The notes under the pieces are model-generated. The model was not told the origin of the DNA and made no database searches. It worked only from the letters and a program-made list of their open reading frames with translations. A program made the translations under genes and the position numbers. DNA of 64,000 bases. It comes from Intestinimonas sp. Lineage in GTDB: Bacteria; Bacillota; Clostridia; Oscillospirales; Oscillospiraceae. Where the stretch lies: NCBI GenBank assembly GCA_022653075.1, contig JALCSB010000011.1, positions 1 through 64,000 of the forward strand. Direction: 5' to 3'. Shown here one piece after another: positions 51,419-59,766 of this stretch (the first letter of the stretch is position 1; each line of letters opens with the position of its first letter).

Positions 51419-53788
51419 ATGGCAAAGGACCGTGAACAAAAAGATCAAATTAAGACCGACGCCACCACCGCCGTGGACAAGCCGTCGGAATTTTCGCTGG
51501 AGGATATTCTGGCGGAATTCGGCAGCGGGCACGCGGAGACCGGGCGCTCCGGAGAACAGGGGGACAGCGGCAGGCCCGACCTCCCCTTGCCGGAGGCTGA
51601 ACATCATCCGGTACCGGGAAATATTGTGCCGTTTCCACGCAGCGAAACGGACGAATTAAACGGTGCCGAGCCCTTGCCCAACAGCGATGAGCCGGACGAT
51701 GACGGGCCTCCGCCGGACGGCGATGAGCCGGACGATGACGGGCCTCCGCCGGACGGCGATGAGCCGGACGACGACGGGCCTCCGCCGGACGGCGATGAGC
51801 CGGACGACGACGGGCCCCCGTCTGACGGCGATGAGCCGGACGACGACGGGCCCCCGTCTGATGGCAATGAGCCGGGCGATGACGGGCCCCCGCCTGACGG
51901 CGATGAGCCGGACAGCGGCGACAAGATATTGCCCTTCTCCGAATATACCCCGGAGCAGAGCCCGCTGCAGGACGCCCTGGACCGGCTTCGGAAAAAGGCG
52001 GATGATTACGCCGAACAGATGTTTACAGAGGAGGGCAAAGAGCACAAACCCAGGACCATGAGACTGGAGCGCCTGATCCCCGGCGTGGATGAGGAGGAAA
52101 AAGCACCGCCCAAGCCTAAAAAGGTCCGGCGAAAAACGTCACCCCCGCCCGATCTGTCCCCATCGGAGCTGACGGCACGTTATGCCAAAGGATTAGGGCT
52201 TCTGCGTCTTCGCTCGGTTCTGGTGCTGTTGCTGGCCCTGCCGCTTTTATATCTAGCGGTGGCGGAGCTGTCCCCGCTGTTTTTGCCCGGCATTCTGGCA
52301 AATTCCTTTTCCACACAGGTTTTGTGTTCGGCGGTGCTGCTGGGCGCCGCCATGCTGCTGGGCGTGGACGTGCTGCTGCGGGGCGTGTGGGATTTGTTTC
52401 TGCTTCGTCCCGGTGTCCACACCCTGTGTTCATTTGCCTGTGCAGCCACGCTGGCCGACGCACTGACTCAGTTCCGGCTGACTCCGGAACGTCACGTATT
52501 GCCGCTCTGTTGTGTCTGCGTGCTGTCCATCTTCTTCGCCCTGCGGGGCGAGTACATCGGTCGCCAGGGCCTGCGTCTGTCCTGCCGGACGGCGGCGTCC
52601 GCGGCGGAGCCGTACCTGGTTACCCTGGATGAAAATTGTTGGAATGGAAGGGATACCTACGCAAAGTGGTCCGGTCTCATCCACGGCTTCGGCAGCCAGA
52701 TTCAGGAGGATGATCTGTCCCGCAAAGTCTGGAAACGGGCGGCACCTCTGCTGTTGCTGGCATGTTTCCTGCTTTCTCTGGTGGCCTCGGTGGGCCACCG
52801 TACGCCGGAGCATATGTTGTGGTGCCTGTCCGCCATGCTGACCGCCTGCACCTCGTTTTCCGGATTTTTGACTTTCGCACTGCCTTTCCGTACGCTGACC
52901 CGGAGGCTGGCCGCCTCCGGTGCGTCCCTTCCCGGCTGGTCCGCCGCAGAAAAGGCGGGCGGGGCGCTGCTGGTCAACGACACCGATCTGTTTCCCCCCG
53001 GCTCCGTCTCTATGAACGGTATTAAAGTATTCGGCGACTTTCCCGTGGAAAAAGTCGTCGGCGTTACCGCCACTCTGATTCGGGACTCCGGCAGCGGCCT
53101 CGATCAGCTATTCCACGACCTGCTGCGGACGCAGGGGGCCGTTTACCGTCGGGCCGCCGATGTAACACGGCACGAAGGCGGCGGTCTGTCCGGCGTCATC
53201 CGCGGAGAACAGATTCTGGTCGGCTCGGCCGCTTTTCTCTCTCTAATGGCAGTTCCGCTGCCTCCGGGGCTTAAGGTACATAATGCGGTGTTCTGCGCAA
53301 TTGACAACCAACTGGCCGGGGTGTTCGCCCTCAACTACACCATGAATCTCCCCATACCGCCGGCCCTCTCCGCCCTGATCTCCGCTTCGGTGTCACCGGT
53401 GCTGGCCACCCGGGACTTTAATCTTATTCCCGCTATGCTGCGGCAGAAGTTCAAACTACCTGTGGATAAAATGGCCTTTCCCGCCACCGACCGAAGGGCG
53501 GAGCTGTCCGACCCCAACCGGCCCCATAGCGGGCGTATCGTCGCCGTGCTCTGCCGGGAAGGCTTAGTCCCCTTCGCCGAGGCCATCATCGGCGCCCGGC
53601 GGTTACGCGGGGCGGTCCGGCTGTCCACCGGCCTGTCCGTACTGGGCGCGCTGGTGGGGCTGCTGCTGTCCTTCTATCTCAGCTTTATCTCTGCCTGGAT
53701 CTCCCTTGCGGCCATTCATCTGGCCTTCTTTCAGCTGGCCTGGCTGGTACCGGTCTGGCTCATCAGTGGTTGGGTAAACCGATACTAA
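51419..53788 (+). CDS. Membrane protein resembling a catalytically dead P-type ATPase, with an acidic tandem repeat
   Basis: 789 residues. Residues about 90-161 are six copies of a 12-residue acidic/proline repeat (DEPDDDGPPPDG). Hydrophobic segments lie near 262-285, 300-320, 335-350, 362-377, 442-460 and 470-492, and two more near the C-terminus. After MLTACTSFSGFLTFALPF (where P1B ATPases have CPC) comes EKAGGALLVNDTDLFPPGSV, aligned with the DKTGTLTxG phosphorylation loop. N-domain-like HEGGGLSGVIRGEQILVGSAAF follows. The region that should hold GDGxNDxP contains VAVLCREGLVPFAEAIIGAR instead. The phosphorylatable Asp motif and the hinge motif are both lost, so transport is unlikely and a scaffold or regulatory role is more plausible. 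Start 51419 has AGGTGAT 7 bases upstream. Confidence 0.7.
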   Translation: MAKDREQKDQIKTDATTAVDKPSEFSLEDILAEFGSGHAETGRSGEQGDSGRPDLPLPEAEHHPVPGNIVPFPRSETDELNGAEPLPNSDEPDDDGPPPDGDEPDDDGPPPDGDEPDDDGPPPDGDEPDDDGPPSDGDEPDDDGPPSDGNEPGDDGPPPDGDEPDSGDKILPFSEYTPEQSPLQDALDRLRKKADDYAEQMFTEEGKEHKPRTMRLERLIPGVDEEEKAPPKPKKVRRKTSPPPDLSPSELTARYAKGLGLLRLRSVLVLLLALPLLYLAVAELSPLFLPGILANSFSTQVLCSAVLLGAAMLLGVDVLLRGVWDLFLLRPGVHTLCSFACAATLADALTQFRLTPERHVLPLCCVCVLSIFFALRGEYIGRQGLRLSCRTAASAAEPYLVTLDENCWNGRDTYAKWSGLIHGFGSQIQEDDLSRKVWKRAAPLLLLACFLLSLVASVGHRTPEHMLWCLSAMLTACTSFSGFLTFALPFRTLTRRLAASGASLPGWSAAEKAGGALLVNDTDLFPPGSVSMNGIKVFGDFPVEKVVGVTATLIRDSGSGLDQLFHDLLRTQGAVYRRAADVTRHEGGGLSGVIRGEQILVGSAAFLSLMAVPLPPGLKVHNAVFCAIDNQLAGVFALNYTMNLPIPPALSALISASVSPVLATRDFNLIPAMLRQKFKLPVDKMAFPATDRRAELSDPNRPHSGRIVAVLCREGLVPFAEAIIGARRLRGAVRLSTGLSVLGALVGLLLSFYLSFISAWISLAAIHLAFFQLAWLVPVWLISGWVNRY
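51686..51919 (+). repeat. 36-bp in-frame tandem repeat (about 6.5 copies)
   Basis: Units begin at 51686, 51722, 51758, 51794, 51830 and 51866, with a partial seventh at 51902. Each encodes a variant of DEPDDDGPPPDG. Copies differ by a few substitutions (ccg/tct, gat/gac), so they are not very recent. Confidence 0.9.
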
Positions 53789-53795
53789 TCTCCAT

Positions 53796-53840
53796 AAAAA
53801 TACCGGGGTACGGACCTAAATTCGTACCCCGGTATTTTCT
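53796..53840. terminator. Bidirectional terminator between the P-type-like gene and the BMP transporter operon
   Basis: A perfect 15-bp stem (53798-53812 with 53823-53837) is flanked by A- and T-runs and separates two convergent transcripts. Confidence 0.9.
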
Positions 53841-53899
53841 ATATTCACCCGGCAAGCCGCGGAATGTTTCCACACTGCGGGAAGTTCTTGGGGAAACTT

Positions 53900-54886
53900 T
53901 TACCGTTCCTCCCGAAAATAGGCCAGCCCCAGCGACTCAGGCGGCTGGTTTTCCCGCTTTTTACGCAAACTGACCGCAATTAAGACCATCACCGTGGCAA
54001 TGTAGGGAAAGATATCATAAATCTGCGCGGGAATGCCCAGCGGTACATAAAACCGCATGATGGACAGTGCACCAAATACGAGGCTGCCCAGCAGCGCCCG
54101 GGCGGGGCTCCAGGTGGCGAAGATAACCAGCGCCACTGCGATCCAGCCTTTCCCGTTCATACAGTTATAAACCCAGACGCCGCCCACACCGCTGGCGGAA
54201 TTCATCACCACATACAGTCCCCCCAAGCCGCAGATGCCGCCGCCCAGGCAGGTGGACAGGTATTTATATCGGGTTACATTGATGCCCGCGGCATCCGCGG
54301 TGGCGGGGCTTTCGCCCACGGCGTGGAGGTTGAGGCCGGCGCGGGTGCGAGAAAAGAACCAGGCCATGACGCCCGCTACCGCCAGTGCCAGGTAGACCAT
54401 AAAATTATAGGAAAAAAGCAACTGGCCCACCACAGGCAGGTCACGCAGCACAGGTATACCGCTGTTAAAAACAGCCTTGGTCACGTCACCCACCGCCATA
54501 TAGTGGCTGGCGGTGGAGTTGCCGATGGCCTCACCGAAAAAATTACCAAAGCCTGTGCCGAAAATGGTCAGCGCCAGGCCGGTTACATTCTGGTTGGCCC
54601 GCAGAGTGATGGTGAGCACGCTGTAGATAAACGCACCGAAGGCCGCACATAAAAATGCGCACCCCATGGCGAGAAGGGCGGAGACTACGGCGGAAGGGTC
54701 TGCGGCGGACTGCTCATAGTAGAAGGAACCGGCCAGGCCGGCCACACCGCCCATGAACATCATACCTTCCACACCAAGGTTCAGATTACCGGATTTCTCT
54801 GTCAGGATCTCGCCCAGCACGCCGAACAGTAACGGCGCACCCGCCAGGACCGCCGCCATCAGCATACCCATGAAGTTAATGCTCAT
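53900..54886 (-). CDS. ABC transporter permease (nucleoside/BMP type, NupQ-like)
   Basis: 328 residues, polytopic. The opening MLMAAVLAGAPLLFGVLGEI, the loop TEKSGNLNLGVEGMMFMGGV and LTITLRANQNVTGLALTIFG are typical of the second permease of BMP-family nucleoside importers (B. subtilis NupQ/YufQ, Treponema PnrE). Its ATG lies inside the end of the other permease gene (11-base overlap), so the two are translationally coupled and presumably form the heterodimeric channel. It is the last gene of the xpt-BMP operon. A convergent terminator lies 60 bp downstream. Confidence 0.9.
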   Translation of the reverse strand: MSINFMGMLMAAVLAGAPLLFGVLGEILTEKSGNLNLGVEGMMFMGGVAGLAGSFYYEQSAADPSAVVSALLAMGCAFLCAAFGAFIYSVLTITLRANQNVTGLALTIFGTGFGNFFGEAIGNSTASHYMAVGDVTKAVFNSGIPVLRDLPVVGQLLFSYNFMVYLALAVAGVMAWFFSRTRAGLNLHAVGESPATADAAGINVTRYKYLSTCLGGGICGLGGLYVVMNSASGVGGVWVYNCMNGKGWIAVALVIFATWSPARALLGSLVFGALSIMRFYVPLGIPAQIYDIFPYIATVMVLIAVSLRKKRENQPPESLGLAYFREER

Positions 54887-55964
54887 GTCCGGATTCCCCT
54901 TTCCCTCGGATAATCACACGATAGCGGATAAAGAATTCACAGCCCAGCATGAAAAACAGGATAATGCCGGTGAGTACTTCCGCCGCGGAGGCCGGAATTT
55001 TAAAGCTGGTCTGAATGGTGTTCGAACCCTTTTCCAAAATGGCCAGAAAAAAGGCAATAAACAGCATAATAATGGGGTTGAGGCCCGCCAGCCACGCCAC
55101 GGTAATAGCGGTAAAGCCCGTGCCGCCGGCGGTGTTGGCATTCAAAGTGTAGTCCGCGCCGGCGGCCACCAGGAAGCCAGTAATACCGGAGATAGCGCCA
55201 GAGAGGAACATGGTTCGCATAATGATATGCGGGACATTCATGCCCGCGTAGCGCGCCGTGCGCTCGCTTTCCCCCACCACGGCGATCTCATAGCCCTGCT
55301 TGGAGTACCGCAGGTAGACGAACATAGCTACCATGAACACCAGTACGATGATCCAGCCCACATGGACCCCCAGCACTTTGGGTAGCCGGGCATTTTTCGC
55401 GAACATGGCGATAATGGGAAAACCGGTGCCTTTGGGGTCCTTCCACGGCCCGTTCTGGAGGTACTGCTCCATACCCAGAGCGATGTAATTAAGCATTAAG
55501 GTAAACAGGGTTTCATTGGTACCCCATTTGGCCTTAAACGCCGCCGGGATCAGGCCCCATACGCCGCCTGCCACAGCGGCGGCCAGAAACATGGCCACCA
55601 GCAGGGCGGTTTGTGGCAGGTGGACCTGATACAGGCCAAAATAGGTGGCAGCGATGGCACCAACCAGAATCTGTCCCTCCGCGCCGATGTTCCAGAATTT
55701 CATTTTGAAAGCCGGAGCGATCGCCACGGCCGCACCCAGCAGGGGAACCGTCAGTTTGACGGTCTCCCTCAGTCCGGTATGGGTACCCAGCGCGCCCCGC
55801 GCCATGTCGGCATACACCGCCATGGGATTATGGCCCAGCGCCATAACGATCAGCCCGCCGGTGCACAGGGCCAGCAGAATGGCGGCAGCCCGGATCATCA
55901 GCGCCCTGCCTTTGGAAATATCTCCCCGCTTGGCGATACGGAAAAGCGGCTGCTTATGCTCCAT
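54876..55964 (-). CDS. ABC transporter permease (nucleoside/BMP type, NupP-like)
   Basis: 362 residues with about ten hydrophobic segments. RETVKLTVPLLGAAVAIAPA followed by FKMKFWNIGAEGQILVGAIA is the signature of the first permease of BMP-family importers (NupP/YufP). AAGGA six bases before the second ATG (55964) favours that start over 55970. It overlaps the ATPase gene upstream and the other permease downstream by 11 bases each, so the three are coupled. Confidence 0.9.
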   Translation of the reverse strand: MEHKQPLFRIAKRGDISKGRALMIRAAAILLALCTGGLIVMALGHNPMAVYADMARGALGTHTGLRETVKLTVPLLGAAVAIAPAFKMKFWNIGAEGQILVGAIAATYFGLYQVHLPQTALLVAMFLAAAVAGGVWGLIPAAFKAKWGTNETLFTLMLNYIALGMEQYLQNGPWKDPKGTGFPIIAMFAKNARLPKVLGVHVGWIIVLVFMVAMFVYLRYSKQGYEIAVVGESERTARYAGMNVPHIIMRTMFLSGAISGITGFLVAAGADYTLNANTAGGTGFTAITVAWLAGLNPIIMLFIAFFLAILEKGSNTIQTSFKIPASAAEVLTGIILFFMLGCEFFIRYRVIIRGKGESGHEH

Positions 55965-57513
55965 GTCCATTCCTTCCTTCCGCGTCTGTACGGGTCATCA
56001 TCAGTCCAATCTGCTCCTTGGTGGCGGTACGGCCGTCCGCCACGCCGCTGACCTTTCCGCCGCAGAGAACCAGGATGCGGTCGCACAGCTCCAACAGTAC
56101 GTCCAGATCCTCGCCCACATAGAGGACGGCCACACCCCGCTGCTTCTGCTTGTTCAGCAGGTGATAAATAATGTAGGATGAGTTAATGTCCAGTCCACGT
56201 ACTGGATAGGCGGCCATGAGGACAGAAGGTCCGGAGGCAATCTCCCGGCCCACCAGCACCTTCTGCACGTTGCCGCCCGACAGACGGCGCACCGGTGTAC
56301 TGACATCCGGAGTTACAACCTCCAGCTCTCTGATAATGGTCTCCGCCAGTTCGCGGGGCGGCTTTCGATCGGCGAGAAAAGGGTGGCCCCGGCGGTAACT
56401 CCTGAGCATCATGTTGTCGGTCATACCCATACCGGCCACCAGACCCATGCCCAGCCGGTCTTCGGGGACGAAGGCCAGCGAAATACCCAGTTGGCGGATG
56501 GCCATGGGGTCCCTTCCCACAAGCTCTATCCCCTCCGCACTTGCCGCAGTCCCGTCCTCTGACGGAAAGTAGCGGATATGACCGGTAACCGGCTGGAGAC
56601 CGGCAACCGCCTCGCAGAGCTCCTTCTGACCGCTGCCGGCGATACCGGCCACGCCCAGAATTTCACCGCCCCGGGCGGTAAAGGACACGTGGTCCAATAC
56701 GGTAACACCTTCGTCATTTACGCATGTCAGGTCTTCTACCCGCAGACGGTCCACAGGTTCCTTCGGCTCCGGCCGATCGATGTTCAGGCTGACTGAACGG
56801 CCCACCATCATCTCGGTGAGCTTCAGAGGATCGGTCTGGTCGGTGTCCACCGTACCGATGTAGGCTCCTTTGCGCAGCACAGCCACCCGATCGGACACCT
56901 CCATGACCTCATGCAGCTTATGGGTGATGATGATAATGGCCTTACCGTCCGCCTTCATATTGCGCAGAACGGAAAAGAGTTTTTCCGTTTCCTGGGGCGT
57001 CAGTACGGCCGTAGGCTCGTCCAAAATGAGAATATCGGCGCCCCGGTATAGGACCTTTACGATTTCCACCGTCTGCTTCTCTGATACGGCCATCTCGTAA
57101 ATTTTCCGGTTTGGATCGATCTCAAAGCCGTATTTCCGGCTGATCCGGCTAATCTCGGTGGCGATGGCCTTCCGGTCCAGCGGGCCTTTTCCCGGCAGTC
57201 CCAGAATGATATTCTCTGCCGCAGTCAGCACATCCACCAGCTTAAAATGCTGGTGGATCATTCCGATCCCCAACTCGTAGGCGTCCCGGGGGGAGCGGAT
57301 CGTTACCTCCTTCCCACCCACGAAAATCTGGCCGCTGTCCGGAAAGTAAATGCCCGAGAGCATATTCATAAGCGTCGTTTTACCGCTTCCGTTCTCGCCC
57401 AGCAGGGATAAAATCTCCCCCCGACGCACCGTGAGGCTAATCTTATCGTTGGCCACCACTTCACCAAACGTCTTGGTAATGTCCTTTAGTTCAATCGCAT
57501 TGCTTGGTTCCAT
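55954..57513 (-). CDS. ABC transporter ATP-binding protein, double domain (nucleoside/BMP type, NupO-like)
   Basis: 519 residues with two ABC domains. NBD1: Walker A LLGENGSGKTTLMNML, Q-loop IGMIHQHFKLV, signature position MAVSEKQTVEIVKVLY (no LSGGQ), Walker B DILILDEPTAVLTPQE. NBD2: P-loop GVAGIAGSGQKELCEAVAG, in which GSGQ replaces GKS/T, signature LSGGNVQKVLVGREI, and Walker B region VLMAAYPVRGLDINS. This asymmetry is characteristic of the sugar/nucleoside tandem ATPases of the RbsA/NupO type. ATG 57513 follows GAGAGGTG. It is separated from the BMP lipoprotein gene by a hairpin at 57605-57631. Confidence 0.92.
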   Translation of the reverse strand: MEPSNAIELKDITKTFGEVVANDKISLTVRRGEILSLLGENGSGKTTLMNMLSGIYFPDSGQIFVGGKEVTIRSPRDAYELGIGMIHQHFKLVDVLTAAENIILGLPGKGPLDRKAIATEISRISRKYGFEIDPNRKIYEMAVSEKQTVEIVKVLYRGADILILDEPTAVLTPQETEKLFSVLRNMKADGKAIIIITHKLHEVMEVSDRVAVLRKGAYIGTVDTDQTDPLKLTEMMVGRSVSLNIDRPEPKEPVDRLRVEDLTCVNDEGVTVLDHVSFTARGGEILGVAGIAGSGQKELCEAVAGLQPVTGHIRYFPSEDGTAASAEGIELVGRDPMAIRQLGISLAFVPEDRLGMGLVAGMGMTDNMMLRSYRRGHPFLADRKPPRELAETIIRELEVVTPDVSTPVRRLSGGNVQKVLVGREIASGPSVLMAAYPVRGLDINSSYIIYHLLNKQKQRGVAVLYVGEDLDVLLELCDRILVLCGGKVSGVADGRTATKEQIGLMMTRTDAEGRNGHGA

Positions 57514-57594
57514 GCAATCACCTCTCTCAGCCGTCGGCCGGCATATCGGTGCGTCCCGCAGCGCGGGGCGGACGGATACGGCGGCCGGCTCTGA

Positions 57595-57631
57595 AAATAA
57601 AATTGGCGGGGCCGCAGGGCGCGGCCCCGCC
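57595..57631 (-). terminator. Intercistronic hairpin with T-rich tail inside the transporter operon
   Basis: On the minus strand GGCGGGGCCGC and GCGGCCCCGCC form a perfect 11-bp stem with a five-base loop, followed by AATTTTATTTT. It lies 35 bp after the lipoprotein gene and before the ATPase gene, so it probably terminates part of the transcription and protects the upstream mRNA. Confidence 0.75.
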
Positions 57632-57665
57632 ATGGGGACTTTTAGAATGAGTTCCGGGTGGGGGT

Positions 57666-58853
57666 TTACTGCACCACCGTAATCCCTGGAATAATATAGT
57701 CGAAGGAAGGTGCGGAAGCCTCTTCGCTCTCGTGGTAGTACTCGCCCTGCTTCAGGTCCAGAGCCTCGCCGTCGGCGTTGGTACCGGTAAGCGGACCGTC
57801 GAAGACGTGAATCTCACCGGAAATGATCTTCGCCTTGGCGTCCTCGATGGCGTCAGCGGTACCGGGAGCCGCAATATCAGTGTTCAGGGGGGACAGGTAA
57901 ACAGCGCCCTCCTTCAGGCCCTGGCACCAGTCCTGAGCAATGGCGGCACCCTTGATCATGCAGCCCACAGCGTACTTATAATACACACCCCAGTCTACAC
58001 GGGCCGACACCAAAGAGGCGTGGGGCGCGGCAGAGATCATGTCGGCGTTATAACCCACCTGGAATGCGCCGTTGGACTCGGCGGTGGTGGCGGGAGCCGT
58101 GGTGTCGGAGTGCTGGGAAATAACGCCGCAGCCGTCGTCAATCAGGGCCTGAGCCACCTGGGCCTCCAGCGTAGCGTCGCTCCACTCGTTGGTATACATG
58201 ACCTCCATCGTCGCATCGGGATAGACGCTCTTGGCGCCCAGATAAAAAGCGGTGTAGCCGGAGATGACCTCAGCAAAGGGTTTAGCGGCCACATAGCCCA
58301 GCTTGGTGTTGCCAATTTCCTTGGCTTTCAGGCCTGCTGCAATACCGGTCAGGTAGCGGGCCTGGAAGATGGAGGTGAAGTAGTTATGGGTGTTATCCTT
58401 GTCGTCAGAGGCGGAGATATAGCCGGTGGCGTGGCAGAACTGGACATTGGGATAATCGGCGGCCACCTCCACCATATAGGGTTCATGGCCAAAGCTGTTG
58501 CAGAAAATAATCTGGCAGCCGGCTTCCACCAGCTCACGCAGAGCGGTATCGCAGCCGGCGTCCTCATGGACGTTGGTCTTGTAGATGATCTGGTCATCCT
58601 TCAGGCCGTATTCCTCCTGCATCTCCTTGATACCGACCACATGGTTGTAGTTATAACCGTTGTCGTTTTCCTCGCCCACAAGAACGACTCCCACTTTGAG
58701 GTCGTCCTTGGAGACGCCGGCCGGGGATTCGCTGGCGGCGGGGGTGCTGGTGCTGGGGGAAGGGGTTGCAGAACCGGAGCCGCTGCCGCCGCAGGCGGCC
58801 AGACTCAGCATCATGGTGCCGGCCAGGAGCATGCCAAAAATACGCTTCTTCAT
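57666..58853 (-). CDS. BMP-family substrate-binding lipoprotein (nucleoside/purine ABC importer)
   Basis: 395 residues. A lipoprotein signal ends in LSLAACGGS, with the lipidated cysteine at residue 21, followed by a Ser/Thr/Pro-rich linker (about 24-47). The mature domain is of the BMP/PnrA/Med type: LKVGVVLVGEENDNGYNYNH, GCQIIFCNSFGHEPYMVEVA, FQARYLTGIAAGLKAKEIGN and the late HASLVSARVDWGVYYKYAVG. PnrA-like proteins bind purine nucleosides; the xpt gene 76 bp upstream in the same operon supports a purine substrate. A good ribosome binding site (AGGAGG) precedes the ATG. Confidence 0.93.
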   Translation of the reverse strand: MKKRIFGMLLAGTMMLSLAACGGSGSGSATPSPSTSTPAASESPAGVSKDDLKVGVVLVGEENDNGYNYNHVVGIKEMQEEYGLKDDQIIYKTNVHEDAGCDTALRELVEAGCQIIFCNSFGHEPYMVEVAADYPNVQFCHATGYISASDDKDNTHNYFTSIFQARYLTGIAAGLKAKEIGNTKLGYVAAKPFAEVISGYTAFYLGAKSVYPDATMEVMYTNEWSDATLEAQVAQALIDDGCGVISQHSDTTAPATTAESNGAFQVGYNADMISAAPHASLVSARVDWGVYYKYAVGCMIKGAAIAQDWCQGLKEGAVYLSPLNTDIAAPGTADAIEDAKAKIISGEIHVFDGPLTGTNADGEALDLKQGEYYHESEEASAPSFDYIIPGITVVQ

Positions 58854-58929
58854 GATGATTTTTCCTCCTTCATTTTTGCAAGAATGACAGTTATGGTATC
58901 GGCCTCAGTCAGCCGCAGAACCAACTGAA

Positions 58930-59502
58930 TCAACAGAATTCCACGCCGCGCTCCTCACTCATGCTCTTAATGCGGGCCAGGGACTCCACCCGGATGCCGC
59001 GGGAGCGGATCAGGTCTCCGCCGGGCTGAAATGCTTTTTCAATGGCAATGCCGGCTCCCACCACGGTGGCACCGGCATCCTCCACCAGTTTAATTAGACC
59101 CATAAGCGCGCTGCCGTTGGCCAGAAAGTCGTCGATAAGCAGCACCCGGTCCTCCCGGCGCAGGAATTCCTTGGAGACGATGATATCATAGACCTTGCCG
59201 TGCGTAAAAGATTCTACTTTAGATGTGTAGACCTCCCCGGCAATATTTTTAGTCTGGCTTTTTTTCGCAAAAATAACGGGAACATCAAAAAATTGCGCCG
59301 TAACACACGCAATTCCGATTCCCGATGCCTCGATGGTCAAAATTTTCGTCACGCCGCAACCGCCGTATATTCTTTTGAACTCTTTCCCCATCTCTGCAAA
59401 AAGACGGACATCCATCTGGTGATTCAGAAAGCTGTCCACCTTGAGGACATCGTCGCCCCGGACCTTGCCGTCCCGGCGAATTCGCGCCTCCAGAAGCTCC
59501 AT
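58930..59502 (-). CDS. xpt: Xanthine phosphoribosyltransferase
   Basis: 190 residues, full length for Xpt, which converts xanthine and PRPP to XMP. It begins MELLEARIRRDGKVRGDDVL; VDSFLNHQMDVRLFAEMGKE, KILTIEASGIGIACVTAQFF and the PRPP loop VLLIDDFLANGSALMGLI are characteristic. It is the first gene of an operon with the BMP nucleoside transporter, so import and salvage of purines appear coupled. In many Firmicutes a purine riboswitch precedes xpt; none could be recognised in the 260 bp upstream. Confidence 0.95.
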   Translation of the reverse strand: MELLEARIRRDGKVRGDDVLKVDSFLNHQMDVRLFAEMGKEFKRIYGGCGVTKILTIEASGIGIACVTAQFFDVPVIFAKKSQTKNIAGEVYTSKVESFTHGKVYDIIVSKEFLRREDRVLLIDDFLANGSALMGLIKLVEDAGATVVGAGIAIEKAFQPGGDLIRSRGIRVESLARIKSMSEERGVEFC

Positions 59503-59712
59503 ATTCTCTCTCCCATTCTCCCTAATCGAATACTATTCATTCTACAGGAAAACACGGGCGCTTTCAATTAATCATATTTAACAAAAAGAGTGCGCGGTTT
59601 CTGTCTTTTTTAGCAATATAAACGGACCGTTTTTCTGTTTTCCGGCGTATCCCTGTTTTTTTTACATTTTTTCTTCCAAGATATCTCGAAATTCGAATTT
59701 ATTATTTTTCAA

Positions 59713-59741
59713 TTGTTTCTTGTGGTCTGGTCTGGTACAAT
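59713..59741 (+). promoter_or_regulatory. Promoter of the SLH/GH18 gene
   Basis: TTGTTT at 59713-59718 and TACAAT at 59736-59741 are exactly 17 bases apart, 25 bases before the GTG start, in a strongly AT-rich region. Confidence 0.6.
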
Positions 59742-59766
59742 AGAGGATGAAAGTGAGGTTCTGTCC

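Noticed and set aside
51604..51924. Repeat-rich ORFs in other frames over the acidic repeat, and a CRISPR-like impression
   Set aside because: The 36-bp units are contiguous without spacers and in frame in the large plus-strand gene; there are no cas genes, so this is a coding tandem repeat, not CRISPR.
55954..57513. Degenerate signature and second P-loop of the NupO-like ATPase as a sign of decay
   Set aside because: Such asymmetry is normal for the tandem ATPases of RbsA/NupO-type importers.
59503..59766. Purine riboswitch upstream of xpt
   Set aside because: The conserved aptamer segments were searched for on the minus strand and not found; the region is AT-rich promoter DNA for two divergent transcripts.
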